NCBI RefSeq assembly: GCF_001437155.1
Contig: NZ_JQAR01000002.1
Coordinates: 124,001-188,000, forward strand
Source: Liquorilactobacillus mali
Lineage (GTDB): Bacteria > Bacillota > Bacilli > Lactobacillales > Lactobacillaceae
Direction of reading: 5' to 3'
Length of the DNA stretch: 64,000 nt
Part shown: piece by piece, positions 52,868 through 63,175 of the stretch
Numbering within the stretch: position 1 is the stretch's first letter
Layout: the number at the start of each line of letters is the position of its first letter
The notes under the pieces: generated by a model
What the model was told of the DNA's origin: nothing
The model's database searches: none
What the model saw: the letters and a program-made list of their open reading frames with translations, nothing else
Program-made: the position numbers and the translations under genes

Positions 52868-53896
52868 TTAATTTAATTGTTTTTTAAAGTTCAATAAATC
52901 GCTAGAAAGAATTAATGGAACTTGTCGAAGTTCACTAATATTATGACAACCAAGAATAGTCATAATAGCCTTGACTTGATGTTTTAAATCCTCAATTTGT
53001 TTAACTAGACCAGCAACATCTTCCTTTAGAACGGTGTGTAGGAATAATCCAGAGATTCCTACATTGTCTGCACCTAAACAGAGACATTTGACAATATCCA
53101 TTGCGTTACGGATACCACCAGAAGCCGTAAAGGAAAAATCATTTTTATATAACTGAGCAGCAATTAGACTTTCAGCTATATTCATACCAAAATCGTCTAA
53201 ACTATCGAAATTTTCAGTATGAAGCCTCTGATTTTCAATTCGGGCAAAGTTAGTGCCACCCCAACCGGATAAGTCTATGTATCTCACATTTATCTTTTTT
53301 AATTTGCCTAGAGTAGCAGGGGAGATGCCAAAGCCGACCTCCTTTACGATTACGGGAACATCAAGATTAGCTACAATCTGAGCAATTTTATCACGCCAGT
53401 AAAAATCTCGATCTCCTTCAGGCATGATGATCTCTTGGATTGCATTGAGGTGTATTTCCAACGCATCGGCAGAAATCATCTTGATTGCTTTTTTTGCAGA
53501 ATGCAAATCATTACCTGCGCCTAAATTGCCTATAACAAATCCATTAGGCATAGACTTTCTGACAACTTGAAAGCTGGCACTTGTATCAGGAAACTTAATA
53601 GCGATGCTTTGAGATCCTGTTGCCATTGCGATTCCTGTTTTATTCGCCGCGAGGGCTAATTTCTTGTTTAGTTTCGTAGTGGAAGGACTTCCGCCAGACA
53701 TTGCATTGATAAAAAAGGGAATAGCAGCCTTTTTGCCTGCAATGGTGGTAGAATAGTCAACTTCTTCAACTGCAATTTCCGGCAAATTATTAGGGAGTAT
53801 CCGGATTTGATCAAGCCCATTATCACTTTGGATATTGAATTGTTTTTCTGCAATAAAAACATGTTCGTCTTTACGATGTGCGTGTCTTTGATCCAA
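52868..53896 (-). CDS. fni: Type 2 isopentenyl-diphosphate isomerase (FMN-dependent)
   Basis: Interconverts IPP and DMAPP using reduced FMN. 342 residues, TIM barrel. RHAHRKDEHVFIAEK at the N terminus, INAMSGGS, MATGSQSI, VIGNLGAG, VIVKEVGFGIS, YIDLSGWGGTNFARIENQR and SGGIRNAMDIVKCLCLGADNVGISG. TTG start behind GGAGGAG. Last gene of the mvaK1-mvaD-mvaK2-fni operon. Confidence 0.96.
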   Translation of the reverse strand: MDQRHAHRKDEHVFIAEKQFNIQSDNGLDQIRILPNNLPEIAVEEVDYSTTIAGKKAAIPFFINAMSGGSPSTTKLNKKLALAANKTGIAMATGSQSIAIKFPDTSASFQVVRKSMPNGFVIGNLGAGNDLHSAKKAIKMISADALEIHLNAIQEIIMPEGDRDFYWRDKIAQIVANLDVPVIVKEVGFGISPATLGKLKKINVRYIDLSGWGGTNFARIENQRLHTENFDSLDDFGMNIAESLIAAQLYKNDFSFTASGGIRNAMDIVKCLCLGADNVGISGLFLHTVLKEDVAGLVKQIEDLKHQVKAIMTILGCHNISELRQVPLILSSDLLNFKKQLN

Positions 53897-53915
53897 AATA
53901 CTCCTCCTTTACAAG

Positions 53916-54989
53916 TTAGTCACTAATTTGGTGCACATGAAGATTTAATGGATTAATGCCGATCTTTCTCCAGTTATTAGTTAATAATTGTGTATCATAT
54001 CTTTTATTTATTACAACAATTCCGCAATCACCACCACCAGCACCAGATGTTTTTGCGGCACCTTTAGCTTTCTCGGCAGTTTCACATAACTGGTGAAGAA
54101 GAGGTGTCTCAATCTCAACATTACTCAGTCGACCAAGTTCTTGCAACAATTCACGATTTCTGCGAATTTCTTTCTGAATCACTTCGATACTACGATTATG
54201 AAAGCCTTCAATCATATTTAGGAGACAGTTCTTACTTGAATTCAAGAACTCTTGATAAGATGACCGTTTCTCAGCTTTCTTTAGTCCAACGGCATCAACT
54301 AAATGTGACGTTGATGCCGGTGAACCTGTCCAGCCTATCAATAATTCTAGGTTCTCAGGTGGCGTCAATAATTCAACGTTTAGTTGAGGCCATTCAATTG
54401 AGAGCAGTTTTTTTAAACTAAAAGTATTTCTTGCGCTTTTAAGCCAATCACGATCAAAAGAACGATATGCAATCCAGCCACCGTAAACACTAGCTGCGAT
54501 ATCACCCAACGACCCATTTCCTTGAATATCAAGATGTGCAATAGCCGCCAATTTAAAGAGGGTGTTATTTGCGATTGGTAGGTCATAAAAATGGCAGAGA
54601 GCCTTGACCGTTGCCACGGTGACGGCGGCTGAACTTCCCAAACCATATTTTTTTCCATCAGGACTATCAAGGTCACTATCAATACTTAGGTGATAGCACT
54701 TCATAGTCTTATTTAAAGACTGAGCATATGATTCTGTCAGACGGATTGCAGATAAAATGTAATGGAATGGATTATCACGATTATCGAATATCATATTGTT
54801 TCCATCACGTTTCCAATATAATGGTGTTTCTTTGTATTGTTGAGAATTAATTGTTCCATAGTCATCACTTTCTTCAACTGTGACTGTTACGAATTGATTA
54901 AGTGCAACTAATATAGCAGGAAATCCAGTTTCAACGACAGCATATTCACCTGCAATATAAAGCTTTCCAGGAGCTTTAACGGTTATCAA
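53916..54989 (-). CDS. mvaK2: Phosphomevalonate kinase
   Basis: GHMP kinase converting phosphomevalonate to the diphosphate. 357 residues. KAPGKLYIAGEYAVVE at the N terminus, ATP loop KKYGLGSSAAVTVA (about 127-140) and C-terminal KTSGAGGGDCGIVV. The start at TTG 54989 is chosen because GAAGGGA lies nine bases upstream; an earlier TTG at 55010 has none. It follows mvaD closely in the operon. Confidence 0.93.
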   Translation of the reverse strand: MITVKAPGKLYIAGEYAVVETGFPAILVALNQFVTVTVEESDDYGTINSQQYKETPLYWKRDGNNMIFDNRDNPFHYILSAIRLTESYAQSLNKTMKCYHLSIDSDLDSPDGKKYGLGSSAAVTVATVKALCHFYDLPIANNTLFKLAAIAHLDIQGNGSLGDIAASVYGGWIAYRSFDRDWLKSARNTFSLKKLLSIEWPQLNVELLTPPENLELLIGWTGSPASTSHLVDAVGLKKAEKRSSYQEFLNSSKNCLLNMIEGFHNRSIEVIQKEIRRNRELLQELGRLSNVEIETPLLHQLCETAEKAKGAAKTSGAGGGDCGIVVINKRYDTQLLTNNWRKIGINPLNLHVHQISD

Positions 54990-55014
54990 AAAATCATGTC
55001 CCTTCGACAATAAG

Positions 55015-55983
55015 TTAAATTAAGTGCGCAGCAGGTCCAGGTCCAGCTACAAGCACTTTTTCTTGACCAAAACTGTCTGAGAGAGTGTCTGCAATCACTT
55101 TAACATCCTTTTTCAGACAGATGACTTTTACATTTGGTCCAGCATCTAAAGTATAATAACAGGATACACCTTCTAAACGCAACTTTTCCACGATTTGCAT
55201 GGCTTTTATTGAATTCGGTTCAAGATAACTAAAATGAGGATGAGCACTCATATTCAGTGCATGCATCTTCATTGCATTTTCTTCAGCAATTTCACCAAAA
55301 GTTTCAAAGTCTCTTTTTACTATAGCCTGTTTGATATTTTTAAGATCTTTAGCTGCAGTTTGGACCCAAGCCGGATAGTAAGGCGACGTTTCAACGACAC
55401 GTTTCATACCATCTCTGCTAGAAATTTTTTTGTAATCTGCATTGATTACCAGAGCAACCATCGTAATTTCAAAATTATTGGGCATCTCAATTGGATATGC
55501 AAATGAAGTTTGATCATCAGTACCTTCCTGCCATTCGACCAAACCGCCGTAAATGGAGCGGCATGCCGAACCAGAACCGCGTCTTGCTAAACGTGAAAGT
55601 TCTTTTTTATCTAAGTTCAATCCCGCGGCTTTGCTTGCAGCCAGTGCTAAAGCTGCATAAGCCGAGGCTGAGGAGGCCAGTCCTGCTGTAGAAGGCACAT
55701 GGTTTTGTGAAATAACTTTTGCTTTTATATTAATCTTGGCTTTTTTTCGAACAATATCGAGAAATTTGCTGACCTTATCGCCATTTTCTCTAGAGCCATC
55801 AAGCAAAAACAAATCATCTTTAAGTTGCTCATCAAATGTAACACTTGTTTCGGTATAGAATCGATCCAGCGTTAAAGAGAGACTGTTATTCATTGGGAGA
55901 ATTAGTTCTTCATCTTTTTTCCCCCAGTACTTAATTAAGGCAATATTAGTGTGCGCGCGAGCTGTGTAAGTTGTCGCATTCAT
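55015..55983 (-). CDS. mvaD: Diphosphomevalonate decarboxylase
   Basis: ATP-dependent decarboxylation of mevalonate diphosphate to IPP. 322 residues. ARAHTNIALIKYWGKKDEELILP (about 8-30), VPSTAGLASSASAYAAL (about 97-113), SGSACRSIYGGLVEW (about 136-150) and DAGPNVKVICL (about 276-286). The start overlaps the mvaK1 stop (TAATG). GHMP family, cytosolic. Confidence 0.95.
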   Translation of the reverse strand: MNATTYTARAHTNIALIKYWGKKDEELILPMNNSLSLTLDRFYTETSVTFDEQLKDDLFLLDGSRENGDKVSKFLDIVRKKAKINIKAKVISQNHVPSTAGLASSASAYAALALAASKAAGLNLDKKELSRLARRGSGSACRSIYGGLVEWQEGTDDQTSFAYPIEMPNNFEITMVALVINADYKKISSRDGMKRVVETSPYYPAWVQTAAKDLKNIKQAIVKRDFETFGEIAEENAMKMHALNMSAHPHFSYLEPNSIKAMQIVEKLRLEGVSCYYTLDAGPNVKVICLKKDVKVIADTLSDSFGQEKVLVAGPGPAAHLI

Positions 55984-56951
55984 TAATTAACTTCCTCCGT
56001 TACAGTAATTCCTAATGGCTGAATCCAAGTTTGTGTGACACCTTCACGCTTTAGGACATATTCGGCCTTCTGTGCCACTTCTTTGGATGGCATCAAGCAA
56101 ATGAAACAGCCGCCACGACCACCACCAGTTAACTTGCTGCCAAGAGAACCGAGCTCTTTACTAATGTCAATCAATCTATCCAACTTCTCATCACTGACAC
56201 CGAGTTTTTTGAGTTGATCATGTGCTCGATTAAAAGTATCCCCTAATCCAGAAATATCGTTGTTATTGAGCTGCTTTTTTGCATCATATGCTAATTTTTC
56301 AAGCTTATTCAATAAAACGGATGTTTCAAAAGGCTTTTTTTGGAGCAGATTGCGGACACTAGCAACCGCTTCGCCGGTCCTGCCCTTAATGCCACTATCA
56401 CAAATCAATAAGCAACCATCAAGATGAATTGGAATTTCTTTTAATTCATGATCCTTGATCATCCAGACTGGTTGATTACTGGCTGATGTAGCTGCATCTA
56501 AGCCACTTGGATTGCCGTGCATGTCGATTTCAGAGACATTAGCAAGAGCTAACAACTCTTCTTGTGTAAGCTCTAACCCAAGAAAATTGTAAAGAGCTCT
56601 GGTAACTGCAATTGCTGTTGCAGCAGAAGAGCCCATACCACGCTCAGCGGGCAGATCGCTTTTTATGGTCATTGTAAATGAGAGATCCAGTTTATTATTT
56701 TTCTTTAAAATTAATAATATTAGGTGTTTTAGTCCCTTCATTGCATTAGGCATTGATGTTAAAGGACCATCAAAATACCGACTTTTTATTGAAGACGGCA
56801 TATTATAGGTTTGTTCTATTGTGACAGTTGTTTTAACCTCAGACAAAGGTAAGGCAATTGCTGGTTTTCCATAAACAACGGAGTGTTCACCAATCAAAAT
56901 TATCTTAGCATGGCTTACTCCTTCACTAAAACGGGCATGAAACATAGTCAA
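55983..56951 (-). CDS. mvaK1: Mevalonate kinase
   Basis: Phosphorylates mevalonate; first gene of the leftward operon. About 322 residues. SHAKIILIGEHSVVYGKPAIALPL at the start, ATP loop ERGMGSSAATAIAV (about 93-106) and KLTGGGRGGCFICL near the C terminus. TTG 56951 fits GGAAG spacing best; ATG 56945 two codons later is nearly as good. The longer frame to 57014 lacks a ribosome site. The promoter probably lies in the 57.0-57.19 kb divergent gap with dinG; none was clear. Confidence 0.93.
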   Translation of the reverse strand: MTMFHARFSEGVSHAKIILIGEHSVVYGKPAIALPLSEVKTTVTIEQTYNMPSSIKSRYFDGPLTSMPNAMKGLKHLILLILKKNNKLDLSFTMTIKSDLPAERGMGSSAATAIAVTRALYNFLGLELTQEELLALANVSEIDMHGNPSGLDAATSASNQPVWMIKDHELKEIPIHLDGCLLICDSGIKGRTGEAVASVRNLLQKKPFETSVLLNKLEKLAYDAKKQLNNNDISGLGDTFNRAHDQLKKLGVSDEKLDRLIDISKELGSLGSKLTGGGRGGCFICLMPSKEVAQKAEYVLKREGVTQTWIQPLGITVTEEVN

Positions 56952-57188
56952 AATGCCGCTTCCTTTCTTGCGATAGTATTTATAACGCAGTAAGTTCATA
57001 AGTTGTACAAGCAAATAGATTATACATATTTATCATAAATATGACAAATATCTGTAATTAAAAACACAATTAAGGAAAATTTTAATTACTATTACAATAT
57101 TTTGCAAGATAAATTTCTCTAAAGGGCGTAAAGAATCTGTTTTTGTGCTAAAATTGCGAATAGATTAAGCTAGAAAGTCGGTGGACTA

Positions 57189-59990
57189 ATGCGCTCGACA
57201 ACCACATATGCAGTTGTTGATATTGAGACAACTGGCACAAGTATGGATGGCAGCAATAGGATGCTGCAGTTCAGTTGTGTTTTTATAAAAAATAAAGAAA
57301 TAGTTAATACTTTTAATACAATGATTAATCCTGGGATGCCAATTCCCACTGAAGTTCAAAAATTAACAGGTATCAGTGACAAAAATGTCAGGAAAGCACC
57401 TTTTTTTGAAGATATGGCAGGTACAATTTATTCTTTACTGCAAGGAACGGTGTTTATTGCGCATAATATCAACTTTGATTATCGTTTCTTAAACGAAGAG
57501 TTTTTGCGCTGCGGCTATCCAGAGCTGAATATTCATGGAATTGATACCGTACAGCTGAGTCAAATTGTTCTACCTACCTTACCAAGCTATCGTCTAACAT
57601 ATCTTGGTGAGTATTTCGATATCAGGCATGAACATCCGCACCACGCTGATAGTGATGCTTTTGTTACGGCAAAACTTTTTTTGATGCTGTTAAAGGCAAT
57701 TGATAATCTGCCAGTTCAGGTCTTGAAAATAATCAATCGTTTTCGTGAAAGTCTCCTTTTTCAAACAGGATCTTGTTTTGATGCTGCTCTTAAAAAAAAG
57801 CAAGCGCAGACAAAACAGCTGCCAAGCTATCTTGAAGTTGTTGGTGATCTAGTACTAAGAACGGAAACACTGACAATTGAGAGCATAAGAGAGGGTGGTT
57901 ATCCGCAAACTCGTGAGAAGAAGGAAAAATTGTTCGGTAAGTTTTTGGAATGGCGACCGACACAATCAGAAATGATGGATGAGGTGTATCGTTTATTAGT
58001 ACAGCGAAAAGAAAAGCTGCTTATGATTGAGGCACCGACTGGATTAGGTAAGACACTAGGATATTTGATACCTGCTCTATATGCTGCAGTCAAGGGACAT
58101 CCAAGTGTAGTATCGACAGCAACCACAACTTTACAAATGCAGTTATTAGAACAGACTATTCCACTGCTTAGGCAAATAATGCCTTTTAATTTTACGGTAG
58201 CTGTTTTGAAGGGAAGTCATAATTACATAGATTTACAGAAGTTTATTTTGTCTCTGAGCAAGCCGCAGAATAAACCATCGAGGTTATTGCAGCTGCGTAT
58301 TGTTGTTTGGCTAACGATGACTAAAACTGGTGATTTGAGTGAACTTCATCTGACAAAAATGCAAGATCCGCTTTTTGATGACATAACACATAAAGGACCA
58401 TTAAGTATTGACAGCGGTAGCGTTTATTACACACATGATTTTGTGTTAAGGCAACAGCTGAAACAGGCAACGGCTGATTTGATAATTACAAATCATTCCT
58501 ATCTGTTAAATCATGCTGAGGGGCTCGGGAGATTTAAGAAGAAGTCGTTGATTATTGACGAGGCACAGCATTTTGGAAGTATTGCGTTAAAGAGTAACCG
58601 TGCAGTCATTGATTTTGATTTGATCAAAATTATCTCAGACACACTTTTAGTTAAAATTGGCTCGCAAAGATCTTTCTCATTCAAGGAGTTGGAACAACAG
58701 TATTTTCTGACACCGGCAGAGTCGAAGAAAATTGCAGCACAGATCAGAGTAATCGATAAGAGGGTACCTGTGTTAAGAGAGTTGTTACGCAGTAGATTCC
58801 TCCAGAAAGAGAAAAAAGAAAATGGGGAGGATACTTTTAACGAAGTTGCTGTAAAGACAAGTAAGTTCCAGGGATTTGTGAAAGAAAATCTTGCAGATTA
58901 TCAAAAAGTTGCCAAGGCTAAAGCAAAATTTCAGGTACAGCTACTGCAGTTAAAGACGAAATTTATTGAATTTAAAAATCAAGAAAGATTGGATCGAAAT
59001 GCGCAAACATTCGTACTGGATTTTCTTGATGGCGGTTTTGAACTTTTAAAAGCATTGGAAAACTGGCATCGATTTGAACTTGATGAACTTGATCAGATAG
59101 CTGAGGAAGCAGTAATTAGTCTGCAAATTCCAGTCAAACAAGTCAATGGTCACTTGCGGCTTAGTTTTGGAATCTTTAAGACAAATAACTATCTTTCGCC
59201 TTTTGTTTACTCGAAGTTTGAGCATACACTTTTCGTTGGTGCTGCATTAGTTTTGCCTGAAGGGTCAGACTATATGAAAAATCAGCTTGATTTAGCTCCT
59301 GAGACACCTGTATTAAGACTTGAAGGCGGTTTTGATTATCAGAAACAGGCATTGGGATTATTAGTTGCCGATGCTCCTGATATCGTCACAGACACTGAAC
59401 GATACGTTGCATATTTGGGTAAGGTTATTGAGAACATCTTAAGCAATAATAATAAACAGACTATGATTTTGTTTAATTCACTTGAAATGATTTCTAAAGT
59501 CTATGAGTATTTACGTCAGTCAGAAGTTTTTGACAAAAGAGTGATTATTGCCCAAGGAATTACCGGCAGCAATGAAAAGATAATCAAGATGTTTGAATTA
59601 GGTGACAGTGCGGTCTTGCTTGGTTCAGGTACTTTCTGGGAGGGAATCGATTTGCCTAAAGATCGATTGGAACTTCTGGTTATCACACGATTACCATTTC
59701 AACCACCGGATACTTTGGTCAATCGTGCAAAGTATCGGTTAGCACAAAGTCAAGGTCAAAATTCGTTTAATACGATTGCGTTACCAGAGGCAATGTTTCG
59801 TTTGAAGCAAGGCCTTGGAAGATTGATTAGAACGAAGGAAGACAGAGGAGTTGTAATTGTCTTAGATAGCCGTGTGGTTTCAAGAAATTACGGTGCCAAG
59901 TTGCGAGAGGTCTTTCCCCACGAGATGCCGGTCAGAATTATCGAGTCAACTGAAATTCAGAATTATTTGTTTGATTTTTGGGAAAATTAG
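57189..59990 (+). CDS. dinG: DinG-family exonuclease/helicase-like protein
   Basis: 933 residues, the long Firmicutes DinG. N-terminal DEDD 3'-5' exonuclease: DIETTG (about 11-16), IAHNINFDYRFL (about 95-106) and HHADSDA (about 154-160). XPD-like helicase follows: Walker A APTGLGKTLGY (about 282-292), DEAQHF box (about 457), GSGTFWEGIDLPKDRLELL and QGLGRLIRTKEDRG near the C terminus. The four Fe-S Cys of Gram-negative DinG are absent, as in Bacillus and Staphylococcus forms, where exonuclease activity predominates. Heads a run of co-directional genes to nth. Confidence 0.95.
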   Translation: MRSTTTYAVVDIETTGTSMDGSNRMLQFSCVFIKNKEIVNTFNTMINPGMPIPTEVQKLTGISDKNVRKAPFFEDMAGTIYSLLQGTVFIAHNINFDYRFLNEEFLRCGYPELNIHGIDTVQLSQIVLPTLPSYRLTYLGEYFDIRHEHPHHADSDAFVTAKLFLMLLKAIDNLPVQVLKIINRFRESLLFQTGSCFDAALKKKQAQTKQLPSYLEVVGDLVLRTETLTIESIREGGYPQTREKKEKLFGKFLEWRPTQSEMMDEVYRLLVQRKEKLLMIEAPTGLGKTLGYLIPALYAAVKGHPSVVSTATTTLQMQLLEQTIPLLRQIMPFNFTVAVLKGSHNYIDLQKFILSLSKPQNKPSRLLQLRIVVWLTMTKTGDLSELHLTKMQDPLFDDITHKGPLSIDSGSVYYTHDFVLRQQLKQATADLIITNHSYLLNHAEGLGRFKKKSLIIDEAQHFGSIALKSNRAVIDFDLIKIISDTLLVKIGSQRSFSFKELEQQYFLTPAESKKIAAQIRVIDKRVPVLRELLRSRFLQKEKKENGEDTFNEVAVKTSKFQGFVKENLADYQKVAKAKAKFQVQLLQLKTKFIEFKNQERLDRNAQTFVLDFLDGGFELLKALENWHRFELDELDQIAEEAVISLQIPVKQVNGHLRLSFGIFKTNNYLSPFVYSKFEHTLFVGAALVLPEGSDYMKNQLDLAPETPVLRLEGGFDYQKQALGLLVADAPDIVTDTERYVAYLGKVIENILSNNNKQTMILFNSLEMISKVYEYLRQSEVFDKRVIIAQGITGSNEKIIKMFELGDSAVLLGSGTFWEGIDLPKDRLELLVITRLPFQPPDTLVNRAKYRLAQSQGQNSFNTIALPEAMFRLKQGLGRLIRTKEDRGVVIVLDSRVVSRNYGAKLREVFPHEMPVRIIESTEIQNYLFDFWEN

Positions 59991-60081
59991 AGGCGCTATC
60001 TTCAAAAACAAGGGTATTATTGTTATAATAGTACGGATGTTGATAATAATATATTTAATTTAAATGATATGTGAGGTTCTT

Positions 60082-60576
60082 ATGAAGAGGGCAAAAAGTT
60101 ATCGTAGCGGCGTAAAGAAACTCTTTGCGGTTGCTGTCACAGTGATTTTGCTTTTTGGTGTATTTATCTTCTGGTGGCAGGTACAGGCACCAAGAGAAAC
60201 CGCTGAAAAGAATGCAGTTAGTTTTGCACGCAAACATGCTGATCTAAAAACAGAAACGGATTTTTATTTATTTAACAGAAAAAAGACTTATTTCACGGTG
60301 GCTGGCACAAACTCCAAGAAACAAAAGATTTACGTTATTATTGCCCAGAAGGGCGGGGCTACCAAGATATTACAGCAGAAAAAAGGTATTACTGAAAAAG
60401 ACGCCATGACTTTGGCGAAAAAAGAAAAGCCCAAAAAGATTCTAAAGGCGACTTTAGGACTCTGGTCTAACAAACCTGTTTGGGAAGTAACATATCTTAA
60501 CAAGTCAGGAAACCTTTGTTATATTCTGTATGCGTACAAAAATGGCGACATGGTAAAATCTATTCAAAATATTTAG
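60082..60576 (+). CDS. ypmB: YpmB-like secreted/anchored protein (DUF5590, PepSY-like)
   Basis: 164 residues: basic N terminus, one transmembrane helix (about 15-35), and an extracellular PepSY-like domain with ETAEKNAVSFARKHADLK and EVTYLNKSGNLCYILYAYKNG. Function unknown; conserved between dinG and the aspartate aminotransferase in Bacillus and lactobacilli. ATG 60082 follows GTGAGG. Twenty bases before the aminotransferase. Confidence 0.88.
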   Translation: MKRAKSYRSGVKKLFAVAVTVILLFGVFIFWWQVQAPRETAEKNAVSFARKHADLKTETDFYLFNRKKTYFTVAGTNSKKQKIYVIIAQKGGATKILQQKKGITEKDAMTLAKKEKPKKILKATLGLWSNKPVWEVTYLNKSGNLCYILYAYKNGDMVKSIQNI

Positions 60577-60595
60577 TAGATTGAGGGCATAATTT

Positions 60596-61777
60596 ATGAA
60601 AATTTCAAAAAGAGTAATGCAAATCCAACCATCAGCAACACTTGAATTATCTGCCAAGGCAAAGCAAATGAAGTCCGAGGGGATTGATGTTATTAATCTT
60701 GGTGTTGGTGAACCTGATTTTAATACACCAAAGAATATTAAGGAATCTGCAATTAAGGCAATTGAGGAAGGAAAATCTGATTTTTATACCCCAGCCACAG
60801 GAATCAATGAACTGAAAAAAGCAGTTTGCGCAAGAATTGCGGCTGATTTCGGGGTCAATTATGAGCAGAATCAAGTTGCCGTGACAGTTGGAGGCAAGTT
60901 TTCTCTATACGTTTTAGCTCAGACACTGTTGGATGAGGGCGATGAGGTTTTAATCCCCTTGCCTTATTGGGTAAGTTATGGTGAACAGGTAAAACTAGCC
61001 GGTGGGGTACCAGTATTTGTCACACCAGAAGATGGTCTGAAGGTAACTGTTGAGGAACTTGAGAACGCAAGAACAGACAAATCACGCATTGTGATTATTA
61101 ATTCACCTCAGAATCCGTCTGGACTGATTTATACAAAGGATGAACTTGAAGCAATCGGTAATTGGGCTGTTGAGCATGACATTGTAATTATCACTGATGA
61201 TATGTACGGTAAGCTGATATACAACGGTGAGCATTTTGTATCTTTGATCGAACTTAGTGATGAAATTAGAAAACAGACGATTTTGGTTAGCGGTTTGTCT
61301 AAGGCGTATTCAATGACTGGATGGAGAGTTGGCTACACGGTTGCACCCGCAGAGGTAATTAAGAAAATGGGTGCATTGATTGGTCATGCGACAAGTAATC
61401 TTGCTGCAGTTAGTCAGTATGCTGCCCTTGAAGCGTTAACAGGCCCGCAAGAAGTAGTTGAAAAGATGCGAGTTGCTTTTGAAGAAAGATTGAATAAGGT
61501 TTACCCTGAATTAATTGCATTGCCGGGAGTTACTTTGAAAAACAAGCCGCAAGGTGCATTTTACTTATTCCCTAATGTAAAGGAAACTGTGAAATTGACT
61601 GGTTTTGTTTCTACCGATGAGTTTGTGGCAGCATTGTTAGATGAAGCTCATGTGGCAGTAGTTATTGGGAGTGCTTTTGGAATGCCTGACCATGTCAGAA
61701 TGAGTTACGCTACTGATTTGGCGAGCTTAGAAGAAGCTATTAAGAGAATGAAAGCATTTATTGAAAAACATATGTAG
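60596..61777 (+). CDS. aspB: Pyridoxal-phosphate aspartate aminotransferase
   Basis: Class I/II aminotransferase of the Igamma subgroup. 393 residues. [13 protein letters not shown] (about 34-46), SPQNPSG (about 170-176), PLP Lys in [17 protein letters not shown] (about 230-246) and the substrate-binding Arg in HVRMSYA. Makes aspartate from oxaloacetate and glutamate. Immediately before asnS, which fits aspartate/asparagine metabolism. ATG 60596. Confidence 0.93.
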   Translation: MKISKRVMQIQPSATLELSAKAKQMKSEGIDVINLGVGEPDFNTPKNIKESAIKAIEEGKSDFYTPATGINELKKAVCARIAADFGVNYEQNQVAVTVGGKFSLYVLAQTLLDEGDEVLIPLPYWVSYGEQVKLAGGVPVFVTPEDGLKVTVEELENARTDKSRIVIINSPQNPSGLIYTKDELEAIGNWAVEHDIVIITDDMYGKLIYNGEHFVSLIELSDEIRKQTILVSGLSKAYSMTGWRVGYTVAPAEVIKKMGALIGHATSNLAAVSQYAALEALTGPQEVVEKMRVAFEERLNKVYPELIALPGVTLKNKPQGAFYLFPNVKETVKLTGFVSTDEFVAALLDEAHVAVVIGSAFGMPDHVRMSYATDLASLEEAIKRMKAFIEKHM

Positions 61778-61790
61778 GAGGATTCTTTTG

Positions 61791-63092
61791 TTGAAAACAA
61801 TTAGTATTATTGATGCGAAAAATCACGTTGGTGAAGAAGTAAAAATTGGAGTTTGGCTCACAAATAAGAGGTCAAGTGGAAAGATTGCTTTTTTGCAGTT
61901 GCGTGATGGGACAGCATTTTTCCAAGGAGTAGTGGTTAAGAACAACGTCAGCGAAGAAGTGTTTGCTCTTGCCAAGGAAGTTAAACAAGAAGAAAGCCTA
62001 TATGTAACTGGAACTATCCATGAGGATGCACGTTCACCATTTGGTTACGAAATAGAGTTGTCAGGAATTGAAAAAGTCGGTGAAAGTGAGAACTATCCAA
62101 TCTCACCAAAGAAACATGGTGTTGATTTCTTAATGGATCATCGTCACCTGTGGTTGCGTTCCAAGCGCCAATTTGCAGTAATGAAGATTCGCAATGAAGT
62201 AATTAGGGCAACTTATGAGTTTTACAACAAGGAAGGATTTATCAAAATTGATGCACCTATATTGACAGGGTCTGCCCCAGAAGGTACAACAGAACTCTTT
62301 CGTACCAAGTATTTTGATAAAGATGCATACCTTTCACAATCAGGACAGCTTTATGAGGAAGCCGGTGCCATGGCTTATGGGAAAGTCTTTTCTTTTGGTC
62401 CAACATTTAGAGCTGAAAAATCTAAAACAAGACGCCATTTGATCGAATTTTGGATGGTTGAACCTGAGATGGCTTTTATGCACCAAGAAGAAAGTCTTGA
62501 AATTCAAGAGCGGTATATTGCATTCTTGGTTCAAAGTGTAATAGACAATTGTGCATATGAACTTGGAATCTTAGAGCGAGATGTTGATGTTCTCAAAAGG
62601 TATACTGAGCTTCCATTTCCAAGAATCTCGTATGATGAAGCAGTGGAATTATTGCAAAAGTCTGGTGAATTTCCTGATGCTGAATGGGGTGAAGATTTTG
62701 GTTCACCTGAAGAAACATATTTAGCTGAACATTTTAGTAAACCAGTTTTTGTTTTGAACTATCCTAAAGCAATCAAACCATTCTACATGAAGCCACATCC
62801 AACACGCGATGATGTTGTTATAAGTGCTGATTTACTTGCACCTGAAGGTTATGGTGAGATTATTGGCGGCTCTGAAAGAGCAACTGATCTAGAATTCTTA
62901 GAGACACAAATCGAAAAGGCTGGACTAAACAAGGATGATTACCAGTGGTATCTAGATTTACGTCGCTATGGAAGTGTACCTCATTCTGGTTTTGGTTTGG
63001 GACTTGAACGTGCAATTACGTGGATTACCGGTGAGGAACATATTCGCGAGTCAATTCCATTTCCACGTTTGTTAAACAGAATTTATCCATAA
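61791..63092 (+). CDS. asnS: Asparaginyl-tRNA synthetase
   Basis: Class IIb synthetase. 433 residues. OB-fold anticodon domain (about 10-105), then motif 2 [21 protein letters not shown] (about 207-227) and motif 3 [15 protein letters not shown] (about 402-416). Asn-specific rather than Asp-specific, judged by length and lack of the AspRS insert. Start TTG 61791, eight bases after AGGAGGA; the reading frame extends upstream into aspB but without a ribosome site. Confidence 0.93.
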   Translation: MKTISIIDAKNHVGEEVKIGVWLTNKRSSGKIAFLQLRDGTAFFQGVVVKNNVSEEVFALAKEVKQEESLYVTGTIHEDARSPFGYEIELSGIEKVGESENYPISPKKHGVDFLMDHRHLWLRSKRQFAVMKIRNEVIRATYEFYNKEGFIKIDAPILTGSAPEGTTELFRTKYFDKDAYLSQSGQLYEEAGAMAYGKVFSFGPTFRAEKSKTRRHLIEFWMVEPEMAFMHQEESLEIQERYIAFLVQSVIDNCAYELGILERDVDVLKRYTELPFPRISYDEAVELLQKSGEFPDAEWGEDFGSPEETYLAEHFSKPVFVLNYPKAIKPFYMKPHPTRDDVVISADLLAPEGYGEIIGGSERATDLEFLETQIEKAGLNKDDYQWYLDLRRYGSVPHSGFGLGLERAITWITGEEHIRESIPFPRLLNRIYP

Positions 63093-63102
63093 AGAAGTAA
63101 GC

Positions 63103-63150
63103 TAAGGGCAGTTGGGGTAATGTTGTATATTATCTTGACGGCCTTTTATT
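63103..63150 (+). terminator. Rho-independent terminator downstream of asnS
   Basis: 11 consecutive pairs GTTGGGGTAAT (63111-63121) / ATTATCTTGAC (63129-63139), extended by AAGG/CCTT and followed by a T-rich run. Confidence 0.65.
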
Positions 63151-63175
63151 TAAAAATGAAGAGTGGGGAGTATGA